Assembly (NCBI GenBank): GCA_035468985.1
Contig: DATISF010000069.1
Coordinates: 1-64,000, forward strand
Source: DASVHS01 sp035468985
GTDB lineage: Bacteria; Acidobacteriota; Thermoanaerobaculia; Gp7-AA8
Direction: 5' to 3'
Length of the DNA: 64,000 nucleotides
Part shown: positions 63,000 to 64,000 of the stretch, in pieces
How the letters are laid out: the number at the start of each line of letters is the position of its first letter
How positions within the stretch are numbered: the first letter of the stretch is position 1
The notes under the pieces: generated by a model
What the model saw: only the letters and a program-made list of their open reading frames with translations
Told to the model about the DNA's origin: nothing
Database searches by the model: none
Translations under genes and position numbers: made by a program

Positions 63000-64000
63000 T
63001 CAGCCGGTCTTGCCGTAGGCGTGCAGTTCCGCGTCCGCCCGGCACGGTTCGAGCGAATTCAGTGAACCGCGCCTCTCGAGCGTGACCTCGAAAAACGTGC
63101 CGATCGAGCAGCGCATGATGTCCATCGGCCGCATGGACGCGGATCGATCCGCGGCGTCCCTCGCAAACACGTAGTCATAGTCCATCACCGATCCATGTTT
63201 TGCTCCCGGGATGGCCAGGACTTCCACGGGCGCCTTCGTCCTCTGCAGGAGCTCGTCGGGCGGCGGCCCGGCGCGCGCAAGGCGGATCCACATGCGCCGC
63301 CTGACTCAACCGGCGAAGATGTTCCGCATCCTTCTCATTGCCGTCGATGTTCACGACGGCGTCGATTGCCGGATCGGCGATCGCCGCCTCGCGGATCGCG
63401 CCGTATCCGCTGGAATGCCCGATCAAGCCGATCCGGGAAGCGCCGACGACATCGCGATAGAGCATCCGGATGGCACCGATCGCGAACACAATGTCCGCGC
63501 CGTAATCGCGGGCCGCGGCAAGGCCGGATTCGAACTGCCTGTCCTCCGACGGTGTGACACCGTCGCCCAACGCAATGTGGCTCATGTAGGCGTGATCCAC
63601 CCCGCAGACCAAGAAGCCGCGGCTGGCAAGATCCTCGGCCAGGATCGTGGAGTCGGACCGCGACGCCTGCCATCCGTGCGAGATCAGGATCAGAGGAAAG
63701 CGTTTGCCGCCGGCGGAGCGTTGAGGATGGCGTTTGTCTCGACCGCGGCGTAACCGGCAGCCTTCTCTTCGTTCATCACTCCGCCAGCCGGGTCGGGCAT
63801 GGGCCGCTGCGCGGTGTAGGCGGCAAGCCGCAGAATGCAGGGAGCCGCCGGGCCGCGACGCGCGCTCAATGGATACCAGACCTGTACAACGACGTGCCGC
63901 CGGATGCGCGGATCGCTGACGGCCGTCTCGCGCCGTGACTCATCGACCAGGTCGATCGTGCTCGTTCCGATTCGATACGGGCCTGCCGGTTTCGGCAGAC
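63000..64000 (-). pseudogene. PAF-acetylhydrolase-like alpha/beta hydrolase, frameshifted and cut by the window edge
   Basis: On the reverse strand the frame enters from the right edge with PYRIGTSTIDLVDESRRE and RRHVVVQVWYPL, the usual opening of PAF-acetylhydrolase/DLH-like enzymes. Near 63715 the frame changes to FPLILISHGWQASRSDSTIL, then LVCGVDHAYMSH and nucleophile GLIGHSSGYGA. A second change near 63295 leads to WIRLARAGPPPDELLQRTKA and the His-containing IPGAKHGSVMDY, ending at 63000. Two indels in one gene indicate a pseudogene or sequence errors. Confidence 0.7.

Noticed and set aside
62930..63000. Integron attC site (GTCTAAC at the left)
   Set aside because: No matching GTTRRRY partner or folded attC structure was found, and there is no integrase.

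Overview
The window is GC-rich DNA from a Gram-negative bacterium. Outer-membrane porin, O-antigen ligase, lipobox, Tat and Sec signals show the envelope type. Several traits point to Acidobacteriota or a related soil/sediment phylum: a long secreted protein of ELWxSDGTxxGT repeats with a calx-beta domain, an Oar-like small barrel, large PAS/GAF kinases, ChrB without ChrA, and degenerate CGAATCC/CGAACCC heptamer tracts. The phylum is an inference; there is no rRNA or marker gene here. No tRNA, rRNA, CRISPR array, integrase or transposase gene was recognised.

Layout. 1-5.0 kb: heptamer repeats, chrB with an MFS transporter, a small XRE regulator, an alpha/beta hydrolase, a 148-bp MITE-like element and an O-antigen ligase. 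5.0-5.9 kb: a gene-free interval holding an eight-unit, 77-78-bp tandem array whose units carry hairpins with compensatory base changes. 5.9-17.1 kb: cytochrome c with ACR3 arsenite permease, two GNAT enzymes, a DUF1624 membrane acyltransferase-like protein, an AraC regulator, a D-xylose-type ABC importer (xylFGH), an M56 peptidase with its BlaI repressor, and a TetR regulator. 17.2-25.8 kb: a MacB/FtsX-type ABC exporter, a two-subunit molybdenum hydroxylase, an arginase-family enzyme, a second MITE copy beside a decayed di-haem oxidoreductase, MaoC and a secreted dienelactone hydrolase.

25.9-42.2 kb: a long chemosensory cluster on one strand: PAS/GAF histidine kinase, NtrC-type regulator, two receiver proteins, EAL protein, CheY-like receiver, GAF protein, CheD, CheA, a phosphate-type porin, a secreted PDC/Cache-like protein, an MCP, CheW, CheR and CheB. 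Many junctions are 4-bp ATGA/GTGA overlaps, so the porin and the periplasmic protein are probably translated together with the chemosensory core. No flagellar or pilus genes are present, so the output is unknown.

42.2-64 kb: PAP2 phosphatase, SRPBCC protein, an exported contractile-injection-tube-like protein, a thioredoxin/TPR protein whose first CxxC cysteine is an in-frame TGA (selenocysteine candidate), a wHTH-FHA regulator, an unusual M20 peptidase, the 1.5-kilo-residue ELW-repeat protein, a TPR protein and an MBL hydrolase. This last third holds an unusual number of broken genes (GspG-like, MocR, POT transporter, hydroxyacid dehydrogenase, PAF-acetylhydrolase-like). It also holds a 2.3-kb insert flanked by 164-bp direct repeats. 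All reading was by eye; no database search was run.
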